Source: Orobanche coerulescens (taxonomy: Eukaryota > Streptophyta > Magnoliopsida > Lamiales > Orobanchaceae). From it: a DNA stretch of 64,000 nt. This document shows, piece by piece, positions 46,049 through 58,462 of the stretch. The stretch is from NCBI GenBank assembly GCA_033398695.1, contig CM065809.1, positions 84,735,644 through 84,799,643 of the forward strand, in the 5' to 3' direction. Within the stretch, counting starts at the first letter, position 1, and every line of letters starts with the position of its first letter. The notes under the pieces were generated by a model that had not been told where the DNA came from, ran no database searches, and saw nothing but the letters and a program-made list of their open reading frames with translations. The translations under genes and the position numbers were made by a program.

Positions 46049-47336
46049 CAAGTTTCCCATAAGCGGTGCTCCTTCCCGCGATCCGTCCCTATGGATGAGT
46101 TCAACACTTGAAGTGACATGGATGCTCCTTCACCCTCATCATCGTCCCATGCCTTGGTGTGCTCCATGGCGGATAACTTCAGAAACTTTGAGCACTGCCT
46201 CATCGAATGCTCCGTGCTCCAGCAAATCTCGCATTTCTTTTTCTTCGGACATGCTGATACGAGATGGTCTACACTTCCGCACCCATGGCAAGTTCGAGTC
46301 CACCCTGACTGCTTGCCGTCCTTGGACATGGCCATCCTTGCGCCCCTATCCGCATTACCCTGGTATGACTTGTCCTGCATACCGATGCCGTCCTCGTCCC
46401 TTCTGACTCTCCCCAACTGGTTTTAACTCGATCAGCTACTCTGCTATCGCAATCGCGTCGGACATGCTTTGTGCCTTGGCCCTCTGCACCTCCAACTTTG
46501 CCCATGGTTTTATCCCATCAATGAACGCGAACAAAGCCTCCTGCTCACTAAGGCTAGGCAACTCAAGCAAGATCTCCTGGAACTCCTTCACATAGTTATT
46601 GATCGTCTTGCTGTGCGTCAACTGCTTCAGCCTAGACCGGGCCTCAAACTCAACATTCTCGGGCTAAAACTGCCGCCTGAACTCGACCTTCAAATCCTCC
46701 CATGTCTCCATCCGACATTTACCACACGCGATCTATGCTTCGCGCCTTCTCCAGCACAGTAGTTCCACATCGGCTAAAAAGAATGGGGCCTTCTGCAACT
46801 TGGTCGCATCATCTTTTATACCCAATGCACCAAAGTAACGCTCCATGTCCCATAGGAAGTCATCAACTTCACTACCATTCCGCGATCCTTGGAACGAACA
46901 CGGTCTGGGGATGTCGATTAGATGGGGTGCCGCACCCTGTTGGTCCCTGCCTTGGGCCATTGCCCTCTCGTACAGTGCTGTCCTTCCCTCGATGGTCTCA
47001 ATCCTCCCGATGATCTCCTCTTGAAAGGTTGTGATCATGGACCGAACCTCTTTCGCGACAGCCTCAAGAATCTCCTCACAAATGTCGCGTCTCAAAGTAT
47101 TGAGGGTTCCCGTCACCCTCAAGCTCCTCCAACGACTCGCTCATTCTTGCCACCTGATCGGCAACTCTGTTCCACGTCTCGAGAGCATCCTCTTGCTTGC
47201 CCAGGGTTTCCTCCAGCCGAGCCGCTCGTGCTATCATGGGAGCACCTCTTTCCACAGACTTGTCCATAGAGTCTCTCTTGGACTTGTCCTTCTCCTGGTC
47301 AGGTTGAACTTTGGTGACGTTGGACATAGTCTCCAT
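46048..47336 (-). pseudogene. gag: gag of element E, broken
   Basis: Starts at an ATG at 47336 or 47327 (METMSNVTKVQ), with a charged coiled-coil region to about 47080. The frame shifts into the gag domain (FQEEIIGRIETIEGRTALYE, CSFQGSRNGSEVDDFLWDME, RYFGALGIKDDATKL), which stops at 46733. A further piece has THSKTINNYVKEFQEILLEL and AFIDGIKPWAKLEVQRAKA. Two intact CCHC knuckles, CHGCGSVDHLVSAC and CEICWSTEHSMRQC, lie at about 46190-46295. Stops and shifts separate the pieces. Confidence 0.8.
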
Positions 47337-47400
47337 CGGACCTCCTTGCACAAAACCTCTCAGCAACGTCTCAATGCGGAAGCTCCACAAACCACTAGCG

Positions 47401-47412
47401 TGGCTCCGATAC
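47401..47412 (-). other. Primer-binding site of element E
   Basis: GTATCGGAGCCA on the minus strand, four bases inside the LTR border at 47417. One mismatch to the initiator tRNA-Met site over this stretch. Confidence 0.55.
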
Positions 47413-47416
47413 TACT

Positions 47417-47930
47417 TGTCACGGGGTGCAGTTTTGAGCACTCGAAAGCTCTTCTGACCCGTGCGGCACTAGGCTAGAATCGTATCGATCTCTATATAGT
47501 AAGCCTAACTCACTCGGTTGCTAAGTGTATAACAAGGGAGTTTAACACTTGGGAGTTTCAGAGTAAAACACTTCATTATCAAAGCAAACCCTTTACAAGT
47601 ACAAGAATGCTGAGTTCTGAGGGTTGGTTGCAAATGAGCCATCCCCTTGACTATTTATACTACTCCTAGGTCCCTAGAAACTTCCATCTCCACCTCCGCA
47701 TCGACCCGTCCTAGCCCGCATCGGCGCGACCAGTCTTTCCCATTTCTGCCACGTTCCAGACTCTGCCCGAACCTCTTGGACCATGCTCGTCCGCTTCTAG
47801 CTGCTCCCAGTCGAGTCACCCCTACTGAGTAACTCCTCAGCTTTTCAGTATTCACTGCCCCCACAAGGCTATATTTTTCTAAGCCTATTATAGGGGGAGG
47901 GGTTCTCTCTCGCCCCCCGCGCGTGCCCGG
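47417..47930 (-). repeat. 5' LTR of element E, truncated
   Basis: Matches 44472-45157 of the 3' LTR apart from a deletion of about 220 bp after CTCCACCTCC. A TATA motif is at 47652-47659 (minus). The first 400 bp or so of the LTR (the U3 start) are missing because element D begins at 47931. Confidence 0.75.
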
Positions 47931-48469
47931 TGTAATACCCGCAATTTCGGATTCCGGTAATTTTCTTTTTTTAGCGGGAGTCCTTTTTGACGACTCTCTT
48001 GTGACCGTTTCGTTATTTTGAGAATATTTAATTCTGCACTTTTTGACGTCCGAGTTCGTTTCGGTATCGTTTTGTTGAGTTTCGTGTTCTTAAGCGTCTT
48101 TTCCGTACTTGAGTTCGATTCTTGCGAATCTCGTCTGAAACTGTTGTTTTGAGTTCTTCGTAAGTTTATTTAATGTTATTATTCATGTTTCGAGCCTTGG
48201 TTTGGTGTTTCGATCGTGTATCGTGTATTTCGGACGTTTTAGGCCATTTTTGTAATTTTCCAAATTTGGGGTAATTACTTTCCGTTGTCGAATTTCGAGC
48301 CTTCGGGTGGTCGGAATCGTGTGTTCTCTTAGTGATCGAATTCGTATTTACGAGTACTTCTTAACCGTATCTTCGATTCGTATTCAGGTTTGGGTTTCGG
48401 GGTCGTCCGGGCCATCGGAGTTGGTCCCGGCCGAGTCATGGTCGGGCATGTTAGGGCCAGGCCAGCCCT

Positions 48470-48610
48470 GGCCGAGTTACGGCCGGAAGGGCCCGGCAGT
48501 TACGTACGTAAGGCCGGTTACGGACGTAACGCTGCCGGCATTTTTGGGCAGTAGTCTCGGCCATGGCCGATTATGGCCGTAAGCCATGGCCGATTACGTA
48601 CGTAAGGCAT
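48470..48610 (+). promoter_or_regulatory. Palindrome cluster in U3 of element D
   Basis: Alternating TTACGTACGTAAGGC, GGCCATGGCC, TTACGGCC and TTATGGCCGTAA palindromes just upstream of the TATTTAAG box. Repeated at 53725-53870 and 59005-59160, where one more TTACGTACGTAA unit is present. An ACGT-core regulatory role is inferred. Confidence 0.5.
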
Positions 48611-48623
48611 CCGGCAGGCTGTG

Positions 48624-48631
48624 TATTTAAG
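48624..48631 (+). promoter_or_regulatory. Candidate TATA box in D LTR 1
   Basis: TATTTAAG directly after the palindrome cluster, conserved at 53886-53893 and 59179-59186. Confidence 0.45.
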
Positions 48632-49556
48632 ACCCAGCAGACGGGTTTTTCATCATTTTTCTCTTCCGCGGCTGGAGCTTTGATGATCATGAAGGTATGT
48701 TGTCAGGTGTTAAATCCGTAAAGTCTTGGAGTTCATATCATCATTTATCCATCCTATAACATCCTTTGATCGAGCGAATCAGGTGAGATTATCTAGAAAC
48801 CTAGTTTTGGGGAATTTGGGTATTTTGGTTGTTTTCATTTGTTTAATCCGATTTAACTAGGATTGTGATAGATTGATGATTATTTAGATGTATTATATCA
48901 TTTCCCTTGTTATTCCATGGTTGGATCGTATCGATTCGTTGTTTTGGTCGAGTTCTTGATCGACGCCTTGAAGGTGTCCGATAGAATGTCATAGAGGAGT
49001 TTTCGGACGTTCTACGATTATTCTTCCTCGTATGATCGTTGATTTATTAATTATATGATGTTAGGGTCGAGTTTCTTGTGAGGAACCCGTGTTGAACCCT
49101 TCCGTTCGTCGTCATCTTCCTTTTCGATAGCATCGAGCGTTTCGAAGCTTCCCGGTTGAGCCGTGTTCGTCGGAATACTTGCGTTCCGATTTCGAGGCAA
49201 GTACCTTGTCCATACAATTCTTGTTTTGTTGATATAATAATTGGTGATCGTTTAAATGTGTTTGTTTGGTCGTTTGAATTGAACTTTCAAAAGGTTCGGT
49301 TTAGCCTTGTTAAAGGCTTGCTTTCAAAACGCGTGTGTTTTGTGAATGGTATGGTTTGTGAATGACTATGTGAATTATATGGATATGTTTGGTGTTTATG
49401 TTGCACTTGGTATTGCGTGTGGACGTATATGGTTTCATTTCGGTGCGTTGTGGTTTGACGTGGTGTTTTGCTAAGTGTTTGATGTCTCTGGGTGAATTGT
49501 TTGAATATATGTGTTGTATTGTGCTGTGTGTGAATGTATGGATGTGGGCGGGGCCT

Positions 49557-49975
49557 ACGGTGGCACATGGCATGCGATCATATGGCCAGGATGCAACAAG
49601 TGATTGATCCAACTATGAGAGCCTAATAAAAACTACGGTGACACATGGCATGCGATCATGTGGTCAGGATGCAACAAGTGATTGATCCAACCGTGAGCGC
49701 CAAAAATAATCTACAGTGACGCATGGCTTGTGATCATATGGTCAGGATGCAACAAGTGATTGATCCAACCGTGAGATGTTGTGACTTGTGTTTCGCTAGC
49801 CAGCTCGGAAGGGTCCTTAGAGGCCTCGAGTGAGATTTGCGGCTTCGTCCCAGTCCTAGGCGATGTCTGTGTGTGATTTGTTTTGCTAGCCAGCTCGGGA
49901 GGGTCCTTAGAGGCCTCGAGTGGGATTTGTGGCTTCGTCCCGGTCCTAGGCGATGCTTGTGTGTGATTACGTTGT
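49557..49975 (+). repeat. Two tandem repeat blocks in D LTR 1
   Basis: Three roughly 77-bp units with GATGCAACAAGTGATTGATC, then two 89-bp units with GGTCCTTAGAGGCCTCGAG. Both blocks recur in LTR 2 (54836-55250) and LTR 3 (60125-60530). Open frames across them are repeat artefacts. Confidence 0.8.
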
Positions 49976-50725
49976 GTTGATTTTATGTCCGTCGAGGACA
50001 CGTGATGTGGGTTCTGACCCTGTGAAATGTTAGTGGTTTTCTATTTGCGAAAACAAAACTGCTGGGTTGTGACCCCTGTTGATTTTGAAAAGAGAAGGAT
50101 TCGATAATCCTAAATGGTTTACGTTGAAAACTCCCGAGGGCATTTTTAAAAGGTTTTATAAATTATCCTCTCGATTTGTGATCTTGAAATTTTGGAAAGC
50201 TTTACCTAAACTCTTGCCTCGGGAAGTATTTTCGTTATGTTTAAATCTTTGAGGATTTCTGGTTATTATTGTTCTTGGAACTTGAATTGTATGGCTCGTA
50301 TATGCATTTTGTACTTGCACTAGCAAAATAGTGGAATTTTGCTAACCCCCGAGTAATCGGGGGTGGATGTCTATATTTTATTCAGGTTATGGGGAGCATA
50401 ACACAGGGTCGGCACGAAGGATGATGAAAGATGAACGATACTAATCACACGAGGACCCGTTTGATGTCATATTGGTTTAGTTGTATTTTATTTCCGCTGC
50501 AGTATTCTTTCCCCGTTGTACGGGAGTGTGTTGTATTCGACCCCTGCGTGGGCATATATTGTAATTGAGTTGTATGTATTTAATGAAAGACCAAATTGGT
50601 CTACTGAGTCATTTTAGCCTTAAAGGCATTGTTGAGTTGTTCGATTTTGTTACCAGCCTGGTAGATCCTTGAGGAAAGGCTCTACGGCATGTGATATCCT
50701 GAGCGGATTGGGGGTGTTACATAAA

Positions 50726-50737
50726 TGGTATCGGAGC
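50726..50737 (+). other. Primer-binding site of element D, first unit
   Basis: TGGTATCGGAGC, four bases after the LTR end, one mismatch from the initiator tRNA-Met site. The second unit reads TGATATCGGAGC at 56006-56017. Confidence 0.65.
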
Positions 50738-53173
50738 TTAGGTTGTGGAAACCTAGGATTTCGGGTTTAGTGGTGTCTGTTGAGTTTTTGTCTCGTCGGA
50801 TTTTGTCTGACTGAGTCGTGTCGCGACGCGTCGTCTGAGTTTGTTGGTCGTGATTAGGTTTGTGGGGCGATCATCATCTTCATGCGACTTGTGGATGTAA
50901 GTCTCCCTTCTTTGTGTTGTGCTTCGTGTGACATGAGCTGCTTGCGTGACTATATCATTAAGTGATGGAATCCTTCTGTGGATTTTGATTTCGTGATATG
51001 TGGGTATTCGATTCTCATATTTTATTTATATAAGGAGCGGTGTCGCTGCTAATGTATTTTCGAACTGTATTTTATCCGCTGCGTGAGTCCTTTCAAAATG
51101 ACTTTCAGTATTTTGCAAACTGGGTTCTATTTCGTAAAACTGATTCCCTAAATATAGTTTTGGCATTTTGGCCTTGAATGTTTTATGACGGTTTGATAAA
51201 GGATTTTGTGAGTTTCGGGCATTCTGACCTATTGGATTTTTGAAAACCTTGAGTATCTTGGAAAATAAATTTCTAGACGTACCTTTTAAAATGAATTATT
51301 TTCTCGTGGTACTTTCAAGGTGCCATAGTACGATTCAAAATTATTCCAGTTGAGGACCAAAACAATTTGAGACATTTTCAATTATTTAGAAATGCTTTGC
51401 TTAGACCCGAGGGTCGAATATTTCTAAAAGTCGTTCACTAAAAGAAAAGTGTCCTCATTTTTGTTCAAACGCAAGGTGGTTTTCAAAGTCTCGACAATGG
51501 TGTTTGTTCAACTTTTCATAAAGTGATACCCAAGATCAACTGGTGTTTCCAAACTGTTTTCAAAAGGTGGTTTTCGTTTTTAAAACCCATCATTTGCTGC
51601 TTGTGGTCGGAGAAGGTGTGTATGTTGGTATTGTCGTTAGGGTGTTATCCCTCCAAATTGTTATTGAATTGGTGGCGTGAGCGTTGAGTCGTTGCCACGC
51701 ATTTGTTTCGTTAGCCCTCTGTGAGAGGTGTGTTGTTGATCTTCAATGTTGTCGTTTCGTGGTGATTTGCATGCTATCGCACCTGTGCGAGCTGTTAGAG
51801 CTTGGTTTTATATGATTGTGTACATCTGTGATTGTTTCATGATGTTTTGTATTTGTGTGCTGGTTATCATTCGGGCCATTGTAATCATCGAACGATGCCG
51901 TGGTTGTTGTGATTTTAGTATGTGTTGATATGTTATGCCAAGTTGGCATCTCTGGTTTGTTGCTTTGTGATGTTACGTTCCATTGTATCTAGCATTTGTA
52001 TATTCGGCATGCCGAGCCAAAGTGTTTCAACCGTGGTGTGCCGGGGGCATGCACGTACCAATTGTCCTTCTCGCTAGTAACGCATTTCAAGTGTGGACCC
52101 GAGAGACACAGGATCCAGTTTTGCGAGTTGGGTTCCGAGTCTTTCGGGGCACGAACTTCAGCACAGATATCAGGATCGGCTCTAAGAGGCCCATGGGGAA
52201 TGTTTCTGTCAGCTGCTTTTGTGTTGTTGCCTTGTTTCCGTTATTGTGAGTTGCGGGGACGACCTTCTTTTATAAGAGGTCGAATGTAATACCCGTATTG
52301 TTTTTGGACTTCTGCATTTCTTCTTTCTCAGATCTATCGATTTCGTTGATACTTTCTAAACTTGTTCTGTATTTCGGTTTCATCATTCGAACGAGTTGTG
52401 ATCTTGTTTTGGGTCGATCTGGTTATCGCTGTGACTTTTCTGAGTTCGTTTCGATTCTTGTGAACCTCGTTCGGAAGTAACATCTTTTAGTTCTACTAGT
52501 TCTTTTGATGTCTTCAGTCGAAGTGTGAACTTCGGAGTCATTGTTCGACCGTTGTCATTCTATCATTGTTATTTGATCGTTGTTGCTCGATCATTATTTT
52601 TCGATCGTTGTTGTTCGATCATTGTTTTTCGATCTTTGTTGTTCCATCATTGTTATTTGATTGTTGTTGTCCGATCATTGTTGTTCGATCGCTGTTGTTC
52701 GATAGTTGTTGTTCGGTCGTTGCTGTTCGATCATTGTTATTTTATCGTTGTTATTCAATCGTTGTTGTTCGGTCGTTGTTGTTCGATCGTTGTTGTTTGA
52801 TCGGGGTTGTCTGACTATTGTTGCCTGATCTCGTTTCGCGATTGTTGAGCGTTCAGACTCCTTCTTAATTTCTAAGTTCGGGAAATTAGTCTTGTTTTCG
52901 ATCTTCCAACCCTTGAGCTGTGGAATAACATATTTGTTCAGCGATTAGCTCACGTTTTAATTGATGTATTATTGGGTTGGTCAATCGTATTGATTTTTGT
53001 TCGTTGTGATTTGCTATTGTTCGGGTGTAGAGATTTGGATGGTAGCATCCGTGTGCTGCATGTGAGTCGTCGCGGGTTTTCGGCAACAGATATCGTGTAT
53101 TATCTGAGTTTGTTTATGTTGTTCGTTTTATGTTTTAAGTTTCGGGACGAAACTTCTTTTAAGGAGGGTAGTA
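50738..53173 (+). other. Internal region 1 of element D, non-coding
   Basis: No gag or pol motif on either strand. It includes an internal polypurine/LTR-start-like junction (CTTCTTTTATAAGAGGTCGA then TGTAATACCCG at 52285), a minisatellite (52548-52830), and at the end the true polypurine-LTR junction at 53173/53174. Confidence 0.7.
52548..52830 (+). repeat. TTGTTCGATC minisatellite in D internal region 1
   Basis: About twenty variable units of 12-15 bp like GTTGTTCGATCATT. The same tract is at 57840-58110 in internal region 2. Open frames through it are artefacts of the repeat. Confidence 0.8.
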
Positions 53174-56001
53174 TGTAATACCCCAATTTCGGATTCCGGT
53201 AATTTTCTTTTTTCGGTGGGAATCCTTTTTGATGACTCGCTTGTGACCGTTTCGTCATTTTGAGAATATTTAATTCTGCACTTTTTTGACGTCCGAGTTC
53301 GTTTCGGTATCGTTTTGTTGAGTTTCGTGTTCTTAAGCGGCTTTTCCGTACTTGAGTTCGATTCTTGCGAATCTCGTCCGAAACTGTTGTTTTGAGTTCC
53401 TCGTAAGTTCATTTAATGTTATTATTCATGTTGCGAGCCTTGGTTTGGTGTTTCGATCGTGTATCGTGTATTTCGGACGTTTTGGGCCATTTTCGTAATT
53501 TCCCAAAGTTTGGGGTAATTACTTTCCGTTGTCGAATTTCGGGCCTTCGGGTGGTCGGAATCGTGTGTTCTCTTAGTGCTCAAATTCGTCTTTGCAAGTA
53601 CTTAGTAACCATATCTTCGATTCGTATTCAGGTTCGGGTTTCGGGGTCGTCCGGGCCGTCGGAGTTGGCCCCGGCCGAGTCATCGCCGGACATGTTGGGG
53701 CCAGGCCAGCTCTGGCCGAGTTACGGCCGGAAGGGCCCGGCAGTTACGTACATAAGGCCGGTTACGTACGTAAGGCTTGGCCGGTTACGTACGTAACGCT
53801 GCCGGCATTTTTGAGCAGGAGGCTCGGCCATGGCCGGTTACGGCCATAAGCCATGGCCGATTACGAAGGCGTGTGGCAGGCTGTGTATTTAAGACCCAGC
53901 AGACGGGTTTTTCATCATTTTTCTCACTCGTTTCATCCTCTTCCGCGGTTGGAGCTTTGATGATCATGGAGGGATGTTGTCAGGTGTTAAATCCGTGAAA
54001 TCTTGGAGTTCATATCATCATTTATCCATCCTATAACATCCTTTGATTGAACGAATCAGGTCAGATTATCTAGAAGCCTAGTTTTGGGGAATTTGGGTAT
54101 TTTGGTTGTTTTCATCCGTTTAATCCGATTTAACTTAGGATTGTGATGGATTGATGATTATTTAGATGTATTATATCATTCCCCTTGTTATTCCATGGTT
54201 GGATTGTATCGATTCGTTGTTTTGGTCGAGTTCTTGATCGACGCCTTGAAGGTGTCCGATAGAATGTCATAGAGGGGTTTTCGGACGTTCTACGATTATT
54301 CTTCCTTGTATGATCGTTGATTTGTTAATTATATGATGTTAGGGTCGAGTTTCTTGCGAGGAACCCGTGTTGAACCCTTCCGTTCGTCGTCATCTTCCTT
54401 TTCGATAGCATCGAGCGTTTCGAAGCTTCCCGGTTGAGCCGTGTTCGTCGGAATACTTGCGTGCCGATTTCGAGGCAAGTACCTTGTCCATACAATTCTT
54501 GTTTTATGGATATAATAATTGGTGATCGTCTAAATGTGTTTGTTTGGTCATTTGAATTGATCTTTCAAAAGATTCGGTTTAGCCTTATTAAAGGCTTGCT
54601 TTCAAAACGCGTGTGTTTTGTGAATGGTGTGGTTTGTGAATGACTATGTGAATTCTATGGATATGTTTGGTGTTGATGTTGCACTTGGTATTGCGTGTGG
54701 ACGTATATGGTTTCATTTCGGTGCGATGTGGTTTGACGTGGTGTTTTGCTAAGTGTTTGATGCATCTGGGTGAATTGTTTGAATATATATGTTTTATTGT
54801 GTTGTGTGTGAATGTATGGATGTGGGCGGGGCCTACGGTGGCACATGGCATGCGATCATGTGGCCAAGATGCAATAAGCGATTGATCCAACCGTGAGAGC
54901 CTAATAAAAACTACGGTGACACGTGGCATGCGATCATGTGGTCAGGATGCAACAAGTGATTGATCCAACCGTGAGCGCCAAAGATAATCTACGGTGACAC
55001 ATAGCTTGTGATCATGTGGTCAGGATGCAACAAGTGATTGATCCAACCGTGATATGTTGTGACTTGTGTTTCGCTAGCCAGCTCGGGAGGGTCCTTAGAG
55101 GCCTCGCGTGGGATTTGTGGCTTCGTCCCCGTCCTAGGCGATGCCTGTGTGTGATTTGTTTCGCTAGCCAGCTCGGAGGGTCCTTAGAGGCCTCGAGTGG
55201 GATTTGTGGCTTTGTCCCGGTCCTAGTTGATGCTTGTGCGTGATTACGTTGTGTTGAGTTTATGTTCGTTGAGGACACGTGATGTGGGTTCTGACCCTGT
55301 GAATTGTTAGCGGTTTTCTATTTGCGAAAATGAAACTGCTGGGCTGTGACCCCTGTTGATTTTGGAAAGAGAAGGATTCGATAATCCTAAATGGTTTACG
55401 TTGAAAACTCCCGAGGGCATTTTTAAAAGGTTTTATAAATTATCCTCTCGATTTGTGATCTTGAAATTTTGGAAAGCTTTACCTAAACTCTTGCCTCGGG
55501 AAGTATTTTCTTTATGTTTAAATCTTTGAGGATTTCTGGTTATTATTGTTCTTGGAACTTGAATTGTATGGCTCGTATTTGCACTTTGTACTTGCACTAG
55601 CAAAATAGTGGAATTTTGCTAACCCCCGAGTAATCAGGGGGGTGGATGTCTGTATTGCATTCAGGTTTTGGGGAGCATAACACAGGGTCGGCACGAAGGA
55701 TGATGAAAGATGAACGATACTAATCACACGAAGACCCGTTTGATGTCATATTGGTTTAGTTGTATTTTATTTCTGCTGCAGTATTCTTTCCCCGTTGTAC
55801 GGGAGTGTGTTGTATTCGACCCCTACGTGGGCATGTATTGTAATTGAGTTGTATGTATTTAATGAAAGACCAAATCGGTCTACTGAGTCATTTTAGCCTT
55901 AAAGGCATTGTTGAGTTGTTCGATTTTGTTACTAGCCTGGTAGATCCTTGAGGAAAGGCTCTACGGCGTGTGATATCCCTGAGCGGATTGGGGGTGCTAC
56001 A
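53174..56001 (+). repeat. LTR 2 of element D (shared middle LTR)
   Basis: 2828 bp, with a polypurine tract on its left and a primer site on its right. It shares with LTR 3, against LTR 1, an extra TTACGTACGTAAGGC unit and an insertion ACTCGTTTCATCCTC near 53935. Confidence 0.88.
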
Positions 56002-58462
56002 TAAATGATATCGGAGCTTAGGTAGTGGAAACCTAGGCTGTCGGGTTTAGTGGTGTCTGTTGAGTTTTTGTCTCGTCGGATTTTGTCTGACTGAGTCGTG
56101 TCGCGACGCGTCATCTGAGTTTGTTGGTCGTGATTAGGTTCGTGGGGCGATCATCATCTTCGTGCAACTTGTGGATGTAAGTCTCCCTTCTTTGTGTTGT
56201 GCTTCGTGTGACATGAGCTGCTTGCGTGACTATATCATTAAGTGATGGAATCCTTCTGTGGATTTTGATTTCGTGATATGTGGGTATTCGATTCTCATAT
56301 TTTATTTATATAAGGAGCGGTGTTGCTGCTAATGTATTTTCGAACTATATTTTATCTGCTGCGTGAGTCCTTTCAAAATGACTTTCAGTATTTTGCAAAC
56401 TGGGTTCTATTTCGTAAAATCGATTCCCTAAATCGAGTTTTGGCATTTTGGCCTTGAATGTTTTATGACGGTTTGATAAAGGATTTTGTGAGTTTCGGGC
56501 ATTCTGACCTATTGAATTTTTGAAAACCTTGAGTATCTTGGAAAATAAATTTCGAAACGTACCTTTTAAAACGAATTATTTTCTCGTGGTACTTTCAAGG
56601 TGCCATAATACGATTCAAAATTATTCCAGTCGAGGACCAAAATAATTTGAGACATTTTCAATTATTTAGAAATGCTTTGCTTAGACCCGAGGGTCGAATA
56701 TTTCTAAAAGTCGTTCACTAAAAGAAAAGTGTCCTCATTTTTGTTCAAACGCAAGGTGGTTTTCAAAGTCTCGACAATGATGTTTGTTCAACTTTTTATA
56801 AAGTGATACTCAAGATCAACTGGTGTTTCCAAACTGTTTTCAAAAGGTGGTTTTCGTTTTTAAAACCCATCATTTCCTGCTTGTGGTCGGAGAAGGTGTG
56901 TATGATGTTGGTATTGTCGTGAGGGTGTTATCCCTCCGAATTGTGATTGAATTGGTGGCGTGAGTGTTTAGTCGTTGCCACGCATTTGTTTCGTTAGCCC
57001 TCTGTGAGAGGTGTGTTGTTGATCTTCAATGTTGTCGTTTCGTGGTGATTTGCGTGATATCGCATCTGTGCGAGCTGTTAGAGCTTGGTTTTGTATGATT
57101 GTGTACATCTGTGATTGTTTCATGATGTTTTGTATTTGTGTGCTGGTTATCATTCGGGCCATTGTAATCATCGAACGATGTCGTGGTTGTTGTGATTTTA
57201 GTATGTGTTGATATGTTATGCCAAGTTGGCATCTCTGGTTTGTTGCTTTGTGATGTTACGTTCCATTATATCTAGCATTTGTATATTCGGCATGCTGAGC
57301 CGAGGTATTTCAACCGTGGTGTGCCGGGGGCATGCATGTACCAATTGTCCTTCTCGCTAGTAACGCATTTCAAGTGTGGACCCGAGAGACACAGGATCCA
57401 ATTTTGCGAGTTGGGTTCCGAGTCTTTCGGGGCACGAAGTTCAGCACATATATCAGGATCGGCTCTAAGAGGCCCATGGGGTATGTTTCCGTCAGCTGCT
57501 TTTGTGTTGTTGCCTTGTTTCCGTTATTGTGAGTTGCGGGGACGACCTTCTTTTATAAGAGGTCGAATGTAATACCCGTATTGTTTTTGGACTTCTGCAT
57601 TTCTTCTTTCTCAGATCTATCGACTCACTCGTGTTCGTTGATACTTTCTGAACTTGTTCTGTATTTCGGTTTCATCGTTCGAACGAGCCGTGATCTTGTT
57701 TTTGGTCGATCTGGTTATCGCTGTGACTTTTCTGAGTTCGTTACGATTCTTGTGAACCTCGTTCGGAAGTAACATCTTTTAGTTCTACTAGTTCTTTTGA
57801 TCTCTTGAGTCGAAGTGTGAACTTCGGAGTCATTATTCGACCGTTGTCATTCTATCATTGTTATTTGATCGTTGTTGCTCGATCATTATTTTTCGATCGT
57901 TGTTGTTCGATCATTGTTTTTCGATCGTTGTTTTTCCATCATTGTTATTTGATTGTTGTTGTCCGATCATTGTTGTTCGATCGCTGTTGTTCGATGGTTG
58001 TTGTTCGGTCGTAACTCTTCGATCATTGTTATTTGATCATTGTTATTCGATCGTTGTTGTTCGGTTTGTTCGATCGTTGTTGGTTGATCGGGGTTGTCTG
58101 ATTATTGTTGCCTGATCTCGTTTCGCGATTGTTGAGCGTTCAGACTCCTTCTTAATTTCCTTAAGTTCGGGAAATTAGTCTTGTTTTCGATCTTCCAACC
58201 CTTGGGCTGTGGAATAACATATTTGTTCAGCGATTAGCTCACGTTTTAATTGATGTATTATTGGGTTGGTCAATCGTATTGATTTTTGTTCGTTGTGATT
58301 TGCTATTGTTCGGGTGTAGCGATTTGGATGGTAGCAGTCGTGTGCTGCATGTGAGTCGTTGCGGGTTTTCGGCAACAGATATCGTGTATTATCTGAGTTT
58401 GTCTATGTTGTTCGTTTTATGTTTTAAGTTTCGGGACGAAACTTCTTTTAAGGAGGGTAGTA
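56002..58462 (+). other. Internal region 2 of element D, non-coding
   Basis: Nearly the same as internal region 1, including the internal TGTAATACCCG junction (57568) and the minisatellite (57840-58110). No coding sequence. Confidence 0.8.

Larger units (their letters stand above)
44472..47930 (-). mobile_element. Minus-strand gag-protease LTR element E (Ty3/gypsy), truncated by D
   Basis: Transcribed right to left. The 5' LTR at right (47417-47930) is cut short; the 3' LTR at left (44472-45560) is complete. The internal region 45561-47416 carries gag, a degenerate protease and only a short C-terminal tail. No RT, RNase H or integrase is visible. The primer site GTATCGGAGCCA resembles tRNA-Met. 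The 5' LTR stops where element D starts, which suggests D inserted into it. Confidence 0.75.
47931..50721 (+). repeat. LTR 1 of element D
   Basis: 2791 bp. It holds GGCCATGGCC and TTACGTACGTAA palindromes (48470-48610), a TATTTAAG motif (48624-48631), three copies of a roughly 77-bp unit (starts near 49557, 49634 and 49712, with GGCATGCGATCAT) and two copies of an 89-bp unit (49794 and 49883, GCTAGCCAGCTCGG). It lacks two short insertions shared by LTRs 2 and 3. Confidence 0.85.

Noticed and set aside
49287..50001. Minus- and plus-strand frames over D LTR repeats, and equivalents near 54600 and 59900
   Set aside because: Tandem repeat and LTR sequence duplicated three times; no domain.
52525..52814. 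Open frames rich in SLLFDRCC-like repeats, here and at 57805-58115
   Set aside because: They follow a short tandem repeat in several frames and contain no domain.
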